Shown here piece by piece: positions 45,413 to 56,105 of a stretch of DNA of 64,000 bases; the first letter of the stretch is position 1, and each line of letters opens with the position of its first letter. Made by a program: the position numbers and the translations under genes. This stretch comes from Lumbricus terrestris (taxonomy: Eukaryota; Annelida; Clitellata; Crassiclitellata; Lumbricidae): NCBI GenBank assembly GCA_949752735.1, contig OX457036.1, positions 9,381,911 to 9,445,910 on the forward strand. Reading direction: 5' to 3'. Below the pieces are notes generated by a model that was given only the letters and a program-made list of their open reading frames with translations, did no database searches and was not told the origin of the DNA.

Positions 45413-45582
45413 ATTGACTGGCTCACTGACTTAGTGTAGTCTTTCGAGATGGTCCTGAGCGTCACAACAAGCGAGGCGTAGGGCACCAGCTTATCCGTGC
45501 ACGAGCTAACCCAACCCGATGCGCCAGGCATGTACATATGAAGCTTAAACCACTTTATTTTCTTAGCCTTGGCAACCGGCAG

Positions 45583-46303
45583 GGTTGTAGGACATTAGCC
45601 CCCCTGGACATTAGCCCCCCCGGACATATTCCCCCCGATTTTGCGTAGGACATTAGCCCCCCCTGGACAAAGTCCCCCCCCTATGTGCAAATCGTAGAAT
45701 AATGCCGTAACCGATAAGACTTGTCACTGGCATTGTGACAAGTCTTATCGGTACTTAGTGTCATTTAGGTCCTAATTGTATCAATAGGCCTAGACTTAGA
45801 TTTGAAATGAACGAATTGGAATCGTATGTAGGACCTGCATGTACAGTCTATTTGTTTAGCGATAAGACAAAGGTTTGTTAACGTCAGTTAGGCTACGTCT
45901 GTGCTTCGTATACTTAGAGAAATGAAGAATGGGAATCGTATACAGTAATTAGGCCTACTTGTTAGTGTCAGTTATGGCTACAACGAAGGTTTATTTATTT
46001 TCGTATGAGCTTCGTAGACTTCTTAGCGTCGTTTCAGACCTTTAAATTGTCTTAATAATATACAAATTAAACCTTCAATTAACTTAACATATTTCTACAG
46101 GATGTTAAACTAATGTGAAATGTATAGATATTCATTTAACATAGGTCCATTAATTACATTGTGTGCATCACTTTTAGGTAACGATATCATATACTGGGGG
46201 GGATAATGTCCTACCCCGGGGGGGCTAATGTCCGGGGGGCTAATGTCCGGGGGGGATAGTGTCCGGGGGGGATAATGTCCAGGGGGGCTAATGTCCGTTC
46301 CCC
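45583..46303. mobile_element. Foldback-type element B (GGACATTAGCCCC arms)
   Basis: The left arm (about 45588-45690) holds repeated GGACATTAGCCCCCC units; the right arm (about 46195-46298) holds their complements. The ~500-bp core is A/T-rich and noncoding. ACCGGCAG (45575-45582) and ATCGGCAG (46304-46311) form an 8-bp target duplication with one mismatch. The core is homologous to that of element C in reverse orientation and contains an 18-bp perfect hairpin. Confidence 0.85.
45710..45752. other. 18-bp perfect hairpin in element B core
   Basis: ACCGATAAGACTTGTCAC is followed by a 7-base loop and its exact complement. The homologous place in element C has only the first arm, so the second arm replaced other sequence. 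Confidence 0.9.
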
Positions 46304-46907
46304 ATCGGCAGTTAGGAAGGCGCTAGACCAAATCGCTCGCTCTCTATATTCTCGCCGATAGTGTATGGTCAGCGTTCTCATACTACATCTACCCTCACTC
46401 CCCCACCCTCACCCGGCAATTGGTAAGATGAGCTCATGGGTCTGACCCGGGGTCATTTGTGCTTTTGACCTTCTCCTTGTGGAAGTTCAAGTCCAGCCAC
46501 CTTAACTTCCCTTATAGCATTGATAGAAAGTCTGATTAGCCCTGATCGGGCACTAGACAGCGTGTGAAACACTGCAAGGACCAACAGGCCACTCTTCTTA
46601 ACTTCCTCCTGATAATATTATGTGCGATAGTATCGCAGACAGTGTGAGAATTGTAGAAAAATAACCGAGATTAGATCAAACGTTTATTTGTGTGGAGATG
46701 GGGATTTGCAATGAAGACCTTGCTATGGATCCCAAGAAAGAGATTAGTGGGGGTTGAACCCGCTCAACCCACTCCCACCCCGGCAATTATCACCCTGGTC
46801 GCTGAGACAATACAGTCGTTCATTCAAGAAATCATTCCACAAGTCCGCATATCCTGCACTGAAGAAGAATTTCCGCCATAAAATTTCGTTCAATTCGTCT
46901 GTTCCTA

Positions 46908-47012
46908 TTTAACAACGCCATATCATAAAAAAGAACCTGATCAAGGTCGCCATCCTCTTTTCTCTAAGCTTGGGACTGGCAATGCCAGAGTACGGACAGC
47001 GGCGAAGTGAAA
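46908..47012 (+). repeat. ~110-bp short retroposon
   Basis: GGTCGCCATCCTCTTTTCTC, GCTTGGGACTGGCAATGCC and AGAGTACGGACAGCGGCGAAGT. Confidence 0.7.
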
Positions 47013-47094
47013 CATATCTGAATGGAAAAATTATACCTTTATCTATTTATTGAAATGTCGCTTTCGGGGCAATTTAATAAAACCAGGGCTGCTA

Positions 47095-47225
47095 ATTTTA
47101 ACGATTAATTGCTAAGAATTTTAACAATTAATTGTTAAGAATTTTAACGATTAATTGCTAAAAATTTTAACGATTAATTGTTAAGAATCTAAACGATTAA
47201 TCACTAAAAAATTTAGCGATTACTT
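47095..47225. repeat. 23-bp minisatellite
   Basis: About 5.5 copies of AATTTTAACGATTAATTGCT plus AAG, with T/C changes and a decayed last copy. Confidence 0.9.
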
Positions 47226-47662
47226 TCTTGGCCAATACGATTAGTTTTTGGATTGATTTTTGAGAATGATGTCACGATGTCAGATGACCATTTCCGAAGT
47301 AACAAAGCGGTGAGAAATGATGATGCGAACCTCATGTGTGAGAATTAGGCCATCAGTTTGCATTGGAGATAAAGTTAATGCCGATGTATAACATCTAATA
47401 TGGCGACAAAAAATGATTCTTTTCATTTCAAAAAACAAGTTCGATTGTCTTTTTAGTACAGAGAAAACAGTAACTAACTCGGTGACTGTATAGATAATTA
47501 TTAGCCTTATTTAGAAATTTTCGTGCTTCACTTACCGTAGGACAAATCAATCGAAATTGAACGATTTATCGCAAATACATTTAGAGATCGATCGTTCAAA
47601 CGTAGGTTTATTTTTAATCGGTTCGAGCCTTACAGTGAACCAAACTCTGCCACAGTTTGTGC

Positions 47663-47745
47663 TTTTACAGTGCCAGTCCCAAGCCTGGGGAAAGGAGGAG
47701 GGGGACATTAGCCATCCCTGAAACGTCACGATGTCGTCAAACAGG
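47663..47745 (-). repeat. ~110-bp short retroposon
   Basis: CAGTGCCAGTCCCAAGCCTG, AAAGGAGGAGGGGGACA and GTCACGATGTCGTC. Confidence 0.7.
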
Positions 47746-48207
47746 AACGTGAAATACAGAGAACATTATGATCCCACTATAATGCCTACTTAATTATCAT
47801 TGATGATCGTGTTATTTTTAACCCCTTGGCTGCCGTATTGGCGAGCGGTGCTCGTCATAAACTATGTGTATGCTGTGTGCCCTGTTGACGAACGGTACTC
47901 GTCAATATATACGATTACGTCTGTGCTCTGTCTGGCACTGAAGGCACTGCTTATATTCAAAATGTAAGCACCTGACGGTCAATAGTAATTTCTGCAATGC
48001 TTTGGGCCACCCTTTTACTACTTTTTTGATAATTTTGTGAGGCTGCTGTTGGAGTTAGAACATGCTAATGCTGAGCGGTTTTTGGTGTTTTACGACAGAT
48101 GTTTGAAAGTTGATTTGAACGTTCTTTGTGATAAATTTTAACATTTTGCGATCACAATAGACAATTGAACACGGTCAATTTTTTTTTACTATGAGCAAGT
48201 TCTCAAT

Positions 48208-48348
48208 ATGTTAGAAGACAGCGATTATAGTGAAATAGAGAGCGAAATCAGTTCAGATAAATCTGACGACGAGTCCGTAAGCTTTGATCCGGATGAAAGT
48301 GGTATGGATTCGGATGATTCACATATGCTGTATAGTCTACTGCACTAA
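48208..48348 (+). pseudogene. piggyBac transposase N-terminal remnant
   Basis: 46 codons from ATG: MLEDSDYSEIESEISSDKSD, then DESVSFDPDESGMDSDD, then LYSLLH and a stop. Such acidic serine-rich starts are typical of piggyBac transposases. The DDD catalytic core is absent. Confidence 0.7.
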
Positions 48349-48424
48349 GTGTCCATCAAAGCCTGCTCTTTGCATGGACGATTGCTTTGCCGCTTTTCAT
48401 ACCAAAATAAAGTACTGGAAATAG
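48338..48424 (+). pseudogene. piggyBac transposase C-terminal Cys-rich domain remnant
   Basis: In a different frame from the N-terminal piece: YCTKCPSKPALCMDDCFAAF, then HTKIKYWK and TAG (48422-48424). The CxxC, PALC, CF and HT pattern matches the terminal Cys-rich domain that binds the piggyBac ends. The fusion point lies at about 48330-48340. Confidence 0.7.
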
Positions 48425-48777
48425 CATCTGACTAAACATTGACGCTGTCAGCAGCACTTGTTGTGAACATTCAGTTCTACATATCCATGCCATTCTATCA
48501 TACCAATTCGTCAGTATCCAGTTAAAATAAACTACAAAGGCATTGTTCCCAATCATAATCATGAGATTTTTATTGATGTAATCACAAATTATAATCATTG
48601 CAACAGTTAATGCACCTCAGAAACTAAAATTGTAACAATATATTTTTGCGCAAATTTATATGTTTTGTGCTGGCACTCGGGGTGTCGTTTAGCTCTTGAT
48701 GGCGTGGCAGCCAAGGGGTTAAATTAAATATCATCTTTTCCGCCAAATTCTCAATTTCTTTTGGATGTACATTGTAC

Positions 48778-49559
48778 GGGGAACGGACATTAGCCCCCCG
48801 GACAAAAGCCCCCCCGGACAAAAGTCCCCCCGGACATTAGCCCCCCCGGTCAAAAGCCCCCCCCCCCAAGGTAGGACATTAGCCCCCCAGTCTATTATAC
48901 CATTACGTAAAAATGATGCACAAAATGTAACAATAGGCCTAAGTTAAGTGAATAAGCCTACATTGCACATTAGTTCAACATTGTAAGAATATGCAAAGTT
49001 AATTGAAGGTTTATTATGCATATTATAAAACATTTAAAGGCATTAATTGTAAAACGATGCGAACAACTCATTGTGTAAAGTCTCTCATAAATGTAAAAAA
49101 TTATAAGTCCAAAGTTTGTGAAATCTAAATAAAAGTTTAATGCCTAACTGACTTTAACAAACCTTCGTTTTAGTCAAAACTGACACTAACAAGTAGGCTG
49201 ACCTACTGTATACGACAAACCTTTATTGTTACAGTAGGACACGAAACAAATAGACAGTATAGGCCCTGTATACCATCCCCATTCGTTCATTTCAAATCTA
49301 AGTCTATAAGCTTAGGCCTACTGACACAATTAGGACCTAAATGACACTAAGAACTTTCGTTTGCATGTGAATGCCAGTGACAAGTAATCAGTTACTGCAC
49401 TATACTATGATTTGCACAAAAGGGGGGCTTTTGTCCGGGGGGGGCTAATGTCATAGGTAAAATCGGGGGGGGGGGGGGGCTTTTGTCCGGGGGGGCTAAT
49501 GTCCGGGGGGGCTTTTGTCCGGGGGGGCTTTTGTCCGGGGGGGCTAATGTCCTACACCC
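48778..49559. mobile_element. Foldback-type element C (GGACATTAGCCCC/GGACAAAAGCCCC arms)
   Basis: The left arm (48781-48895) has about six C-rich units, GGACATTAG or GGACAAAAG plus C6-C10. The right arm (49420-49550) has the complementary G-rich units. ACATTGTAC flanks both sides (48769-48777 and 49560-49568), a perfect 9-bp duplication. The core is the reverse complement of B's core and has no open frame. Confidence 0.9.
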
Positions 49560-49699
49560 ACATTGTACAGACAACACTATGCTAATTAAGGAAACATTTT
49601 GGGTAAAAACAATGTATTGCGCGGAGAGAAAGACTTTGGTACCTAGGAGAGCTAGCCTATCATTTCATGTCATTCATGTTCACATCAGCACCATGATCT

Positions 49700-50464
49700 G
49701 GGGCGCGGACATTTCCCCCCCTGGACAAAACCCCCCCGGACAAAACCCCCCCGGACAAAACCCCCCCGGACAATTCCCCCCCTGATTTAGCCTAGGACAT
49801 TAACCCCCCCGGACAATTCCCCCCCTTTGCTTCCATTTAGGCAAAAATGCGTTTAATCCAACTTCTATTTAAATAACAATTATTTTGATCCATCCAGCTC
49901 CAATTTAAGCAAGAATATTTTCATCAATCCAGCTTCCATTTAGGCAAGAATATTTTCATCAATCCAGCTCCAATTTAAGCAAGAATATTTTCATCAATCC
50001 CGCCCCAATTTAAGCAAGAATATTTTCATCAATCCAGCTTCCATTTAAGCAAGAATATTTTCATCAATCCAGCTCCAATTTAAGCAAGAATATTTTCATC
50101 AATCCAGCTTCCATTTAAGCAAGAATATTTTCATCAATCCAGCTCCAATTTAAGCAAGAATATTTTCATCAATCCAGCTTCCATTTAGGCAAGAATGTTT
50201 TCATCAATCCAGCTTCCATTTAAGTAAAAAATTATTTTGTATCAATCCCGCTTCTATTTAGCAAGATATCTTTTCATCAATCCAACTTAGGACACTTAAT
50301 TTAGGACCGCCGTTTTATAGTAATACCACTTACACGCAATATGTTCGACAGGGGGGGGGGGGGGGGAATTGTCCTACCCTGGGGGGGGGGGAATTGTCCG
50401 GAGGGTTTTGTCCGGGGGGGGTTTGTCCGGGGGGTTTTGTCCAGGGGGGAAATGTCCTACACTC
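49700..50464. mobile_element. Foldback-type element D (GGACAAAACCCC arms, 35-bp minisatellite core)
   Basis: The left arm (49705-49828) has GGACAAAAC and GGACAATTC units with C6-C8. The right arm (50351-50458) is its G-rich complement. The core is a 35-bp minisatellite. CCATGATCT flanks both sides (49691-49699 and 50465-50473), a perfect 9-bp duplication. It shares arm sequence and unique core edges with element E. Confidence 0.92.
49865..50285. repeat. 35-bp minisatellite in element D
   Basis: About 12 units of CAAGAATATTTTCATCAATC plus CAGCTTCCATTTAAG. Two variants, AGCTTCCATTT and AGCTCCAATTT, largely alternate, giving a 70-bp higher-order period. Confidence 0.92.
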
Positions 50465-50579
50465 CCATGATCTAGCCTGAAGAAATTGGTTTTTAATTTC
50501 AATTTCTTTGGAATATAATCCACTTAGTCATTGATCTAGCCTACTTCATTCGTCTTATTCACCGGCTGAATGAGGGAGC

Positions 50580-50925
50580 GAGTGAATGGGACAGAGAATA
50601 AGTGAGTGATTGACTGACTGACTGGCTCACTGACTCAGTGACTGACTGGCGGAGTGTCTGACAAAATGACTTGTAAAATGAGTCACTGACTGGCTGACTA
50701 AGTGATTGACTGGCTGATTGACTGACCAATTATATGACCGACCAACTGACTGACTGACTGATTGGGCTGACCGGCTGACCGACTTACCGACTGACTGACT
50801 GATTGACTGATCGTCTAAGTGACTGACTGACTGACTGACTGACTGACTGACTGACTGACTGACTGACTGACTGACTGACTGACTGACTGATTGACTGACT
50901 GACTGACTGACTGACTCACAACTCA
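50580..50925. repeat. (CTGA)n array
   Basis: A tetranucleotide array with TTGA and CCGA variants, purest at 50815-50910. The antisense SVSQ frame is an artefact. Confidence 0.95.
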
Positions 50926-50939
50926 TGCACCCAATGACT

Positions 50940-51915
50940 CAACCCCTCCCCAATGATCCCTCACCCCTCCCCACCCCGGACTAAACCGAAACTAGACCAA
51001 AACAGACCATAAAGCCATAAATAGTCCGAAATGTGTCGGAGTCTCAACCGCATCAGCACGGAAGGTTCTAATTTGAGACGAGAAAATTCGGCACGGCCTA
51101 TACGCTGACTCTTATTAATCGTGAATGGCGGGTTCGAAGTTCAAAGGCCATGAACTCCGACCTACATCTTCAAACGCCCCAGTTTCTCACTAAGACGATC
51201 GCTAACCAAAGGAATTCCTCTATTTCCATTGAGCTACGACTCTAATCGTTTCGTAACAGAGGAGTAATTGCAGAGTGCGCAAGATGGAATACACAAGAAT
51301 TATCTATCATCAAAGTTCTACGATTTGTTTACAAAGAACTTCTACCTTCGTTGGACTTGCTTAATTACACAGTATTCGCCTGTTCCAGAAGTTCTTCCCT
51401 CCCTCCATCTAAGTCTTAGTCCGCTAAACACCCAGAATAATTACTATTCCGTCAAAAGAGACATTATCGCGATCAGATATTCACAGTTCTTCTTTATTAA
51501 CCTTAGACAATGATCCACTATGTTGTAGGCTAACAGCATTACACGAAGCTAAAACCCAAAAAATACAGAGAACGTTAAAGAAACCAAATATAACAGAAGT
51601 TAAGATTAAAAATGCACACACGACCAAGTTAAGAAACCAAACAAACATAGACAAACTGAAAAACAAAGAGACGCCATTGATGATCGACTTCAAAGTTAAA
51701 ATCGAATTCCAATATTAGATGCAGTTGAACAGAAAAACTTAAAGAGTCTTTCTTAAGTGGAGCAATCAGAGGAACTCTACTGTTTTCAGCGGTCCATCAT
51801 TAAAGCAGGCGCTATGTAAAAGATCATAGACATCATTTCACCTTTCTCACTCTTCTTCCTTCTTTCCACCTTCTTCTCCTCTCCATTTTTCCTTTCCCAT
51901 TCCACACTCTCTCCT
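50940..51915. other. Unique non-coding stretch
   Basis: No gene was supported. The short open frames at 51268-51513 (plus) and 51481-51693 (minus) lack recognised motifs or splice context. Confidence 0.35.
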
Positions 51916-51919
51916 CCCC

Positions 51920-52030
51920 TGTTGCTGTTTGACGGCACTGTGTCATGATCAAAGATGATTAATGTCGCCCTCCTACTTCTTCAGGTTTTGAGACTGGCAC
52001 TGCAAAAGTACGAGCAGTGGAGGAGTTGAC
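51920..52030 (+). repeat. ~110-bp short retroposon
   Basis: TGTTGCTGTTTGACGGCACTG, GTCGCCCTCCTACTTCTTC, GAGACTGGCACTGC and CAGTGGAGGAGTT. Element E inserted 20 bp downstream. Confidence 0.75.
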
Positions 52031-52050
52031 CCATCTGACTGTGTCCTTTC

Positions 52051-52574
52051 GGGGCGCGGACATTTCCCCCCCTGGACAAAACCCCCGGACAAAACCCCCC
52101 GGACAATTCCCCCCCTGATTTAGCCTAGGACATTAACCCCCCCGGACAATTCCCCCCTTTGCTTCCATTTAGGCAAAAATGCGTTTAATCCAACTTCTAT
52201 TTAAATAACAATTATTTTGATCCATCCAGCTCCAATTTAAGCAAGAATATTTTCATCAATCCAGCTTCCATTTAAGCAAGAATATTTTCATCAATCCAGC
52301 TCCAATTTAAGCAAGAATATTTTCATCAATCCAGCTTCCATTTAAGTAGAAATTATTTTGTATCAATCCGGCTTCTATTTAGCTAGATATCTTTTCATCG
52401 ATCCAACTTAGGACACTTAGGACCGCCGTTTTATAGTAATACCACTTACACGCAAAATGTTCGACAGGGGGGGAATTGTCCTACCCTGGGGGGGGAAATT
52501 GTCCGAGGGGGTTTTGTCCGGGGGGGAGGTTTTGTCCGGGGGGGTTTTGTCCAGGGGGGAAATGTCCTACACTC
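52051..52574. mobile_element. Foldback-type element E (short sibling of D)
   Basis: The same GGGGCGCGGACATTTCCCC start, arms and core edges as D, with about seven fewer 35-bp units (524 versus 765 bp). GTCCTTTC flanks both sides (52043-52050 and 52575-52582), a perfect 8-bp duplication. Confidence 0.92.
52190..52395. repeat. 35-bp minisatellite in element E
   Basis: About five units of the minisatellite of element D, with the same alternation of TCCATTT and CCAATTT variants. Confidence 0.9.
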
Positions 52575-52589
52575 GTCCTTTCATATACT

Positions 52590-52712
52590 CCTCTCTCCGC
52601 TCTCTCCTCCTCCGCCTCCTCCCCTCCTCCTCCTCCTCCTCCTCCTCCTCCTCCTCCTCCCCCTCCACCACCACCTCCTCCTCCTCGTCCTCCTCCTCCT
52701 CCTCTGTCTTCC
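52590..52712. repeat. (CCT)n microsatellite
   Basis: CTC/CCT triplets with CCA and CGT interruptions. The proline- and arginine-rich frames are artefacts. Confidence 0.95.
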
Positions 52713-52834
52713 CCGATCGTCCTCCATCCTCTCCTCTGAATCCATTCTTCGCATTCTTCTCTTCTTCTCACGCATCATTCTCACTTCCATTCATCCCAGT
52801 CGTATCATCTCGACCTACATTCAAACTGGACAGA

Positions 52835-53123
52835 ATATATATGTATATATATATAAACAACATATATACCCATATGCATATATATATAATTATATATATA
52901 TATATATATGTGTGTGTCCAGATAATCTACCATTATTGAATAGTCTCAAATTTCACGGACTCAGTATTATACATAGTATATATATATATATATATAGGGT
53001 TAGTATATAGAACGTGTATATATATAATTTATATATATATATAAATATATATATAATTTATATATATAAATTATATATATATATTATGTGTATAATATAT
53101 GAAATAGGTATACAGAGCATCTT

Positions 53124-53157
<34 letters not shown>

Positions 53158-53158
53158 T
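52835..53158. repeat. (TA)n-rich region
   Basis: Several TA runs and short palindromes such as TAATTTATATATATATAAAT. Confidence 0.9.
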
Positions 53159-53324
53159 GAATGTAAGGATGCTATCATGACTGTGTGAATTATATGCAAG
53201 GGGGTCATGAATGTGGGGTCATCTGTGAGGGTTTTCATCGCTTGCTGGCGGTGCATCAAGAGGCCACCGTGGGAGGGCATCTGCCCCTCGGATGTGTACA
53301 GCAGCAGCAGCAGCCTCTGTATCA

Positions 53325-53820
53325 GCAAGAGGAAGAGAAAATGGAGAAGGAAAAGGAGGAGGAGAAGAAAGAAAAGAGAAGGGGAGAAGGAAGATAAGAT
53401 GGAAGAATAAAGAATACAAGGATGATGAGGAGAAGAAGGAGAAGGAGGGAATAGATGTGAAGGACAATGAAGATGAAAAGAGGAGAAGAAGAAACAGGAT
53501 AAGGATGAAGAGGAGGAGGAGACCAGTGAGAAAAAAAGCGGAGAAGAAGAATGAGGAGGAAAATAAGGAGTAGGAAGAATAGGAAATGAGAATGAGAAAA
53601 GAAAGAGAAAACGAGGAGTTGGAGAAGAATTAGGAAGAGGAGAAGACAGAGAAAAGGAAGGAGAAACGGAAGTATGGAGTGAGGCCTCAAGAAGGAGAAG
53701 GAAGAGGAAAATGAGAAGGAGAAGGAAGGGGAAAATGAGAAGGAGAAGGAAGGGGAAAATGAGAAAGAGAAAGAATATGGGAAAGAAGGAGAAGAAAGAG
53801 GAGGAGCAGTCAAGGGGCAG
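53325..53820. repeat. ~490-bp polypurine tract
   Basis: The plus strand is almost entirely A and G (GAAGAAG, GGAGAAGGA), including three tandem copies of an AAATGAGAAGGAGAAGGAAGGGG-like unit near 53706-53770. It is prone to triplex formation. No coding claim is made. Confidence 0.9.
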
Positions 53821-54049
53821 ATATCTAAGACAAGTGGACCTCCGATGGTGTAGTGCCATAGTAAATCAATTACATACTTGGAAAGATGGGATGTCAGTTG
53901 GGGTCAGTCACCCTGATGGTCTCTCTTTCCCCCACTTCTCCCATCCGTTCCATCCTTCCCCCGCGGCCTAATACACACCCTCCTCCCCAATGATGACGGA
54001 CAGTTGAGCTGTCCGCTTCCCCCATAGGGGAGATGTCTATCCTGTATCG

Positions 54050-54530
54050 CTAGGTTGTCTTTCTATCTCTCACTCTGTCTAGGCTTCTGTGCCTCTACAT
54101 GTCTGCCTCTGTCTGTCTCACTGTCTGTCTGCCTACCGTTCTCTTCTTTCTATCTCTCTGTCGCTGTCTCTCTACCTCTGTATGTGTCTCCGTCTTTCTG
54201 TCTCCTTGTCTTTCCGTTTCTTTGTCTATGTCACTATCCCCTGTCTCTGTCCCTGTTTCTGTTTATGTCTCTCTCTGTCTCTGTCTCTGTCTCTGTCTGT
54301 CTCTGTCTCTGTCTTTCTGTCTCTCTCTGTCTCTCTGTCTCTCTCTGACTCTCTCTCTCTCTCCCTCTATCTGTCTCTGTCTTTTTCTTTTTTCTTGTCT
54401 TTCCGTATCTTTGTCTCTGTCTCTATCCCTCTGTCTCTGTCTCTGTCTCTATTTCTGTTCCTCTGTCACTGTCTCTATCCCTCTGTCTCTGTCCCTGTCT
54501 CTGTCCCTGTCTCCGTCTCTATCACCCTCT
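54050..54530. repeat. (TCTG)n/(TCTCTG)n pyrimidine-rich array
   Basis: Degenerate TCTCTGTCTC units. Long leucine/serine/cysteine-rich frames in all three plus frames are artefacts. Confidence 0.95.
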
Positions 54531-54669
54531 CTTCAACAAAGACCGCCCGTGAACGAGGTTTAGACACGATGGCCCTAACACCTTCCCTCCCTCAAATACC
54601 TGACATGCCTTCGAACATTTTTGGCCAAAGGTTTAAGGCAGTACACTCCTTTCAGCGTGTCTTTTGAAA

Positions 54670-54900
54670 CTTGCAGTCGTTCATTCATTTATTCGTTCGT
54701 TCGTTCGTTCATTAATTAATTCATTCATTCATTCTATTGAATGAAGGAAAAGAAGGCCACTCAGGAGCGCTCCCAGCCAAGCCACCGCTAAAGAAAAATT
54801 GAGAGATTAATGAAGCAAAGCTCGATTGGTCAGATATATGATAAACGCAAATTTGAAGGAAAGTCATTCCTGATGGAAGGCCCTACAACCGAGAATGCCC
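54670..54900 (-). mobile_element. LINE 3' end relic
   Basis: (TTCG)n/(TTCA)n at 54680-54735, then CACTCAGGAGCGCTCCCAGC. Further on come GGCCCTACAACCGAGAATGCC words shared with the LINE end at 9958-10205. The GGCGCTATATAA box is mostly lost. Confidence 0.6.
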
Positions 54901-54901
54901 G

Positions 54902-55250
54902 GTAATAGTAATAGTAATAGTTATAGTAATAGTAATAGCAATATAGTAATAGTAATGGTAATAGTAATAGTAATAGTTATAGTAATAGTAATAGTAATGG
55001 TAATAGTTATAGTAATAGTAATGGTAATGGTAATGGTCATAGTGATAGTGATAGTGATAGTAATAGTAACAGTAATGGTAGTAGTAATAGTAATAATAAT
55101 TGTAATAGTAATAGTAATACTGTAATACTGCAATTCTGTAATACTGTAACAGTAATAATAAAAGTATTAGTAATAGTAACAGTAATAATAATAGTGACGG
55201 TAATAATAAAAGTAACGGTAATAATAATAGTAATAATAATACCAATATAA
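54902..55250. repeat. (TAATAG)n/(TAATGG)n hexamer array
   Basis: Hexanucleotide array with ATAATA variants, inserted in or replacing LINE sequence at its left edge. Confidence 0.95.
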
Positions 55251-55435
55251 TCGCGAACTCGAGATTTTTTCAGCAGGAAAAGAATAATTTGTGAAGTCTC
55301 AGAGACCAGTTAGATTCCAGATGCACAGTCAAAACAGAATCGATAGGCAGTCAAGGTCAAAATCGGTTCAAGGTCAAGATGGAAGAATCTGGCGGCTATA
55401 AACTTGTCGTATAATCTTAATCTTAAGTTCAATCA

Positions 55436-55535
55436 ATCAATCAATCAATTTTTTTAAAGTTCCAAACTTCTAAAGCGCCACTCAACAGTAAGCGCAGAGC
55501 ACCAACTTATTCACGAGCGCTGCGTCGACTCAGAG
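55436..55535 (-). repeat. Second tail family with (ATTG)n tail
   Basis: The minus strand reads GCTCGTGAATAAGTTGGTGC, then TGAGTGGCGCTTTAGAAGTT, then (ATTG)n at 55428-55448. This best copy shows a retroposon-like simple tail. Confidence 0.65.
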
Positions 55536-55589
55536 AGGTTAAGTTAAATGCATGCATGGGTAGTTAGTCAGAGAGCTCGGAGTCCGATT

Positions 55590-55700
55590 TTTAGAAGTTG
55601 GCACACCCATTATTAGCACATTCTATACTGGCACACCCTTTATTGGCACACCCTATATTGGCACACCATTATTGGCACACCCTATATAGGCACACTCTTG
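55590..55700. repeat. ~16-bp (TTGGCACACCCTATAT)n repeat
   Basis: Six or seven copies of TGGCACACCCTTTAT-like units. Confidence 0.9.
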
Positions 55701-56035
55701 CACTCTGGTGCTCTAATATTTGTTGGAAAGGATGCTGGATTAAATGTGTGTCGGGATTTCCCGCTCCACTTACGCCCCCTAGCGAACGTGGCTACGATGA
55801 GTACAATGACTGTACAGTGGAAAATGGACGGTTATCATAGCAAGAGACGGAAATGAAACTGCTGCGATTAAAGAATGTTAAAGACAAGTACCTATAAAGA
55901 CTAAAGGCGCTCTATAAATGTTTTATTAAACATAACGCAATACGATCGCAGCTGCAATACACATTTGGACAAACATCAAGGGAACCAACGAACTTGAAAA
56001 ATGACGTTGGCACTTGTGCACTTGTGCATGCACTA

Positions 56036-56105
56036 CTATCATGTTCATGTTCATATTCATGTTCATATTCATGTTCATGCTAATGTTCATGTTCATGTTC
56101 ATGCG
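56036..56105. repeat. (ATGTTC)n hexamer array
   Basis: About eleven units, with ATATTC and CTAATG variants. Confidence 0.93.

Larger units (their letters stand above)
47822..48718 (+). mobile_element. piggyBac-like element, internally deleted
   Basis: The perfect 13-bp inverted ends CCCCTTGGCTGCC and GGCAGCCAAGGGG are flanked by TTAA on both sides (47818-47821 and 48719-48722), the piggyBac signature. The interior keeps only the two ends of a transposase: an acidic Ser/Asp/Glu N-terminus (48208 on) and a Cys-rich C-terminus (to 48424). The left subterminal region has repeated GAGC/ACGG-GGTGCTCGTC or GTACTCGTC motifs. Confidence 0.9.

Noticed and set aside
54055..54667. Serine/leucine/cysteine-rich frames up to 192 codons, signal-peptide-like
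   Set aside because: They derive from the TCTCTG array and exist in all three plus frames.
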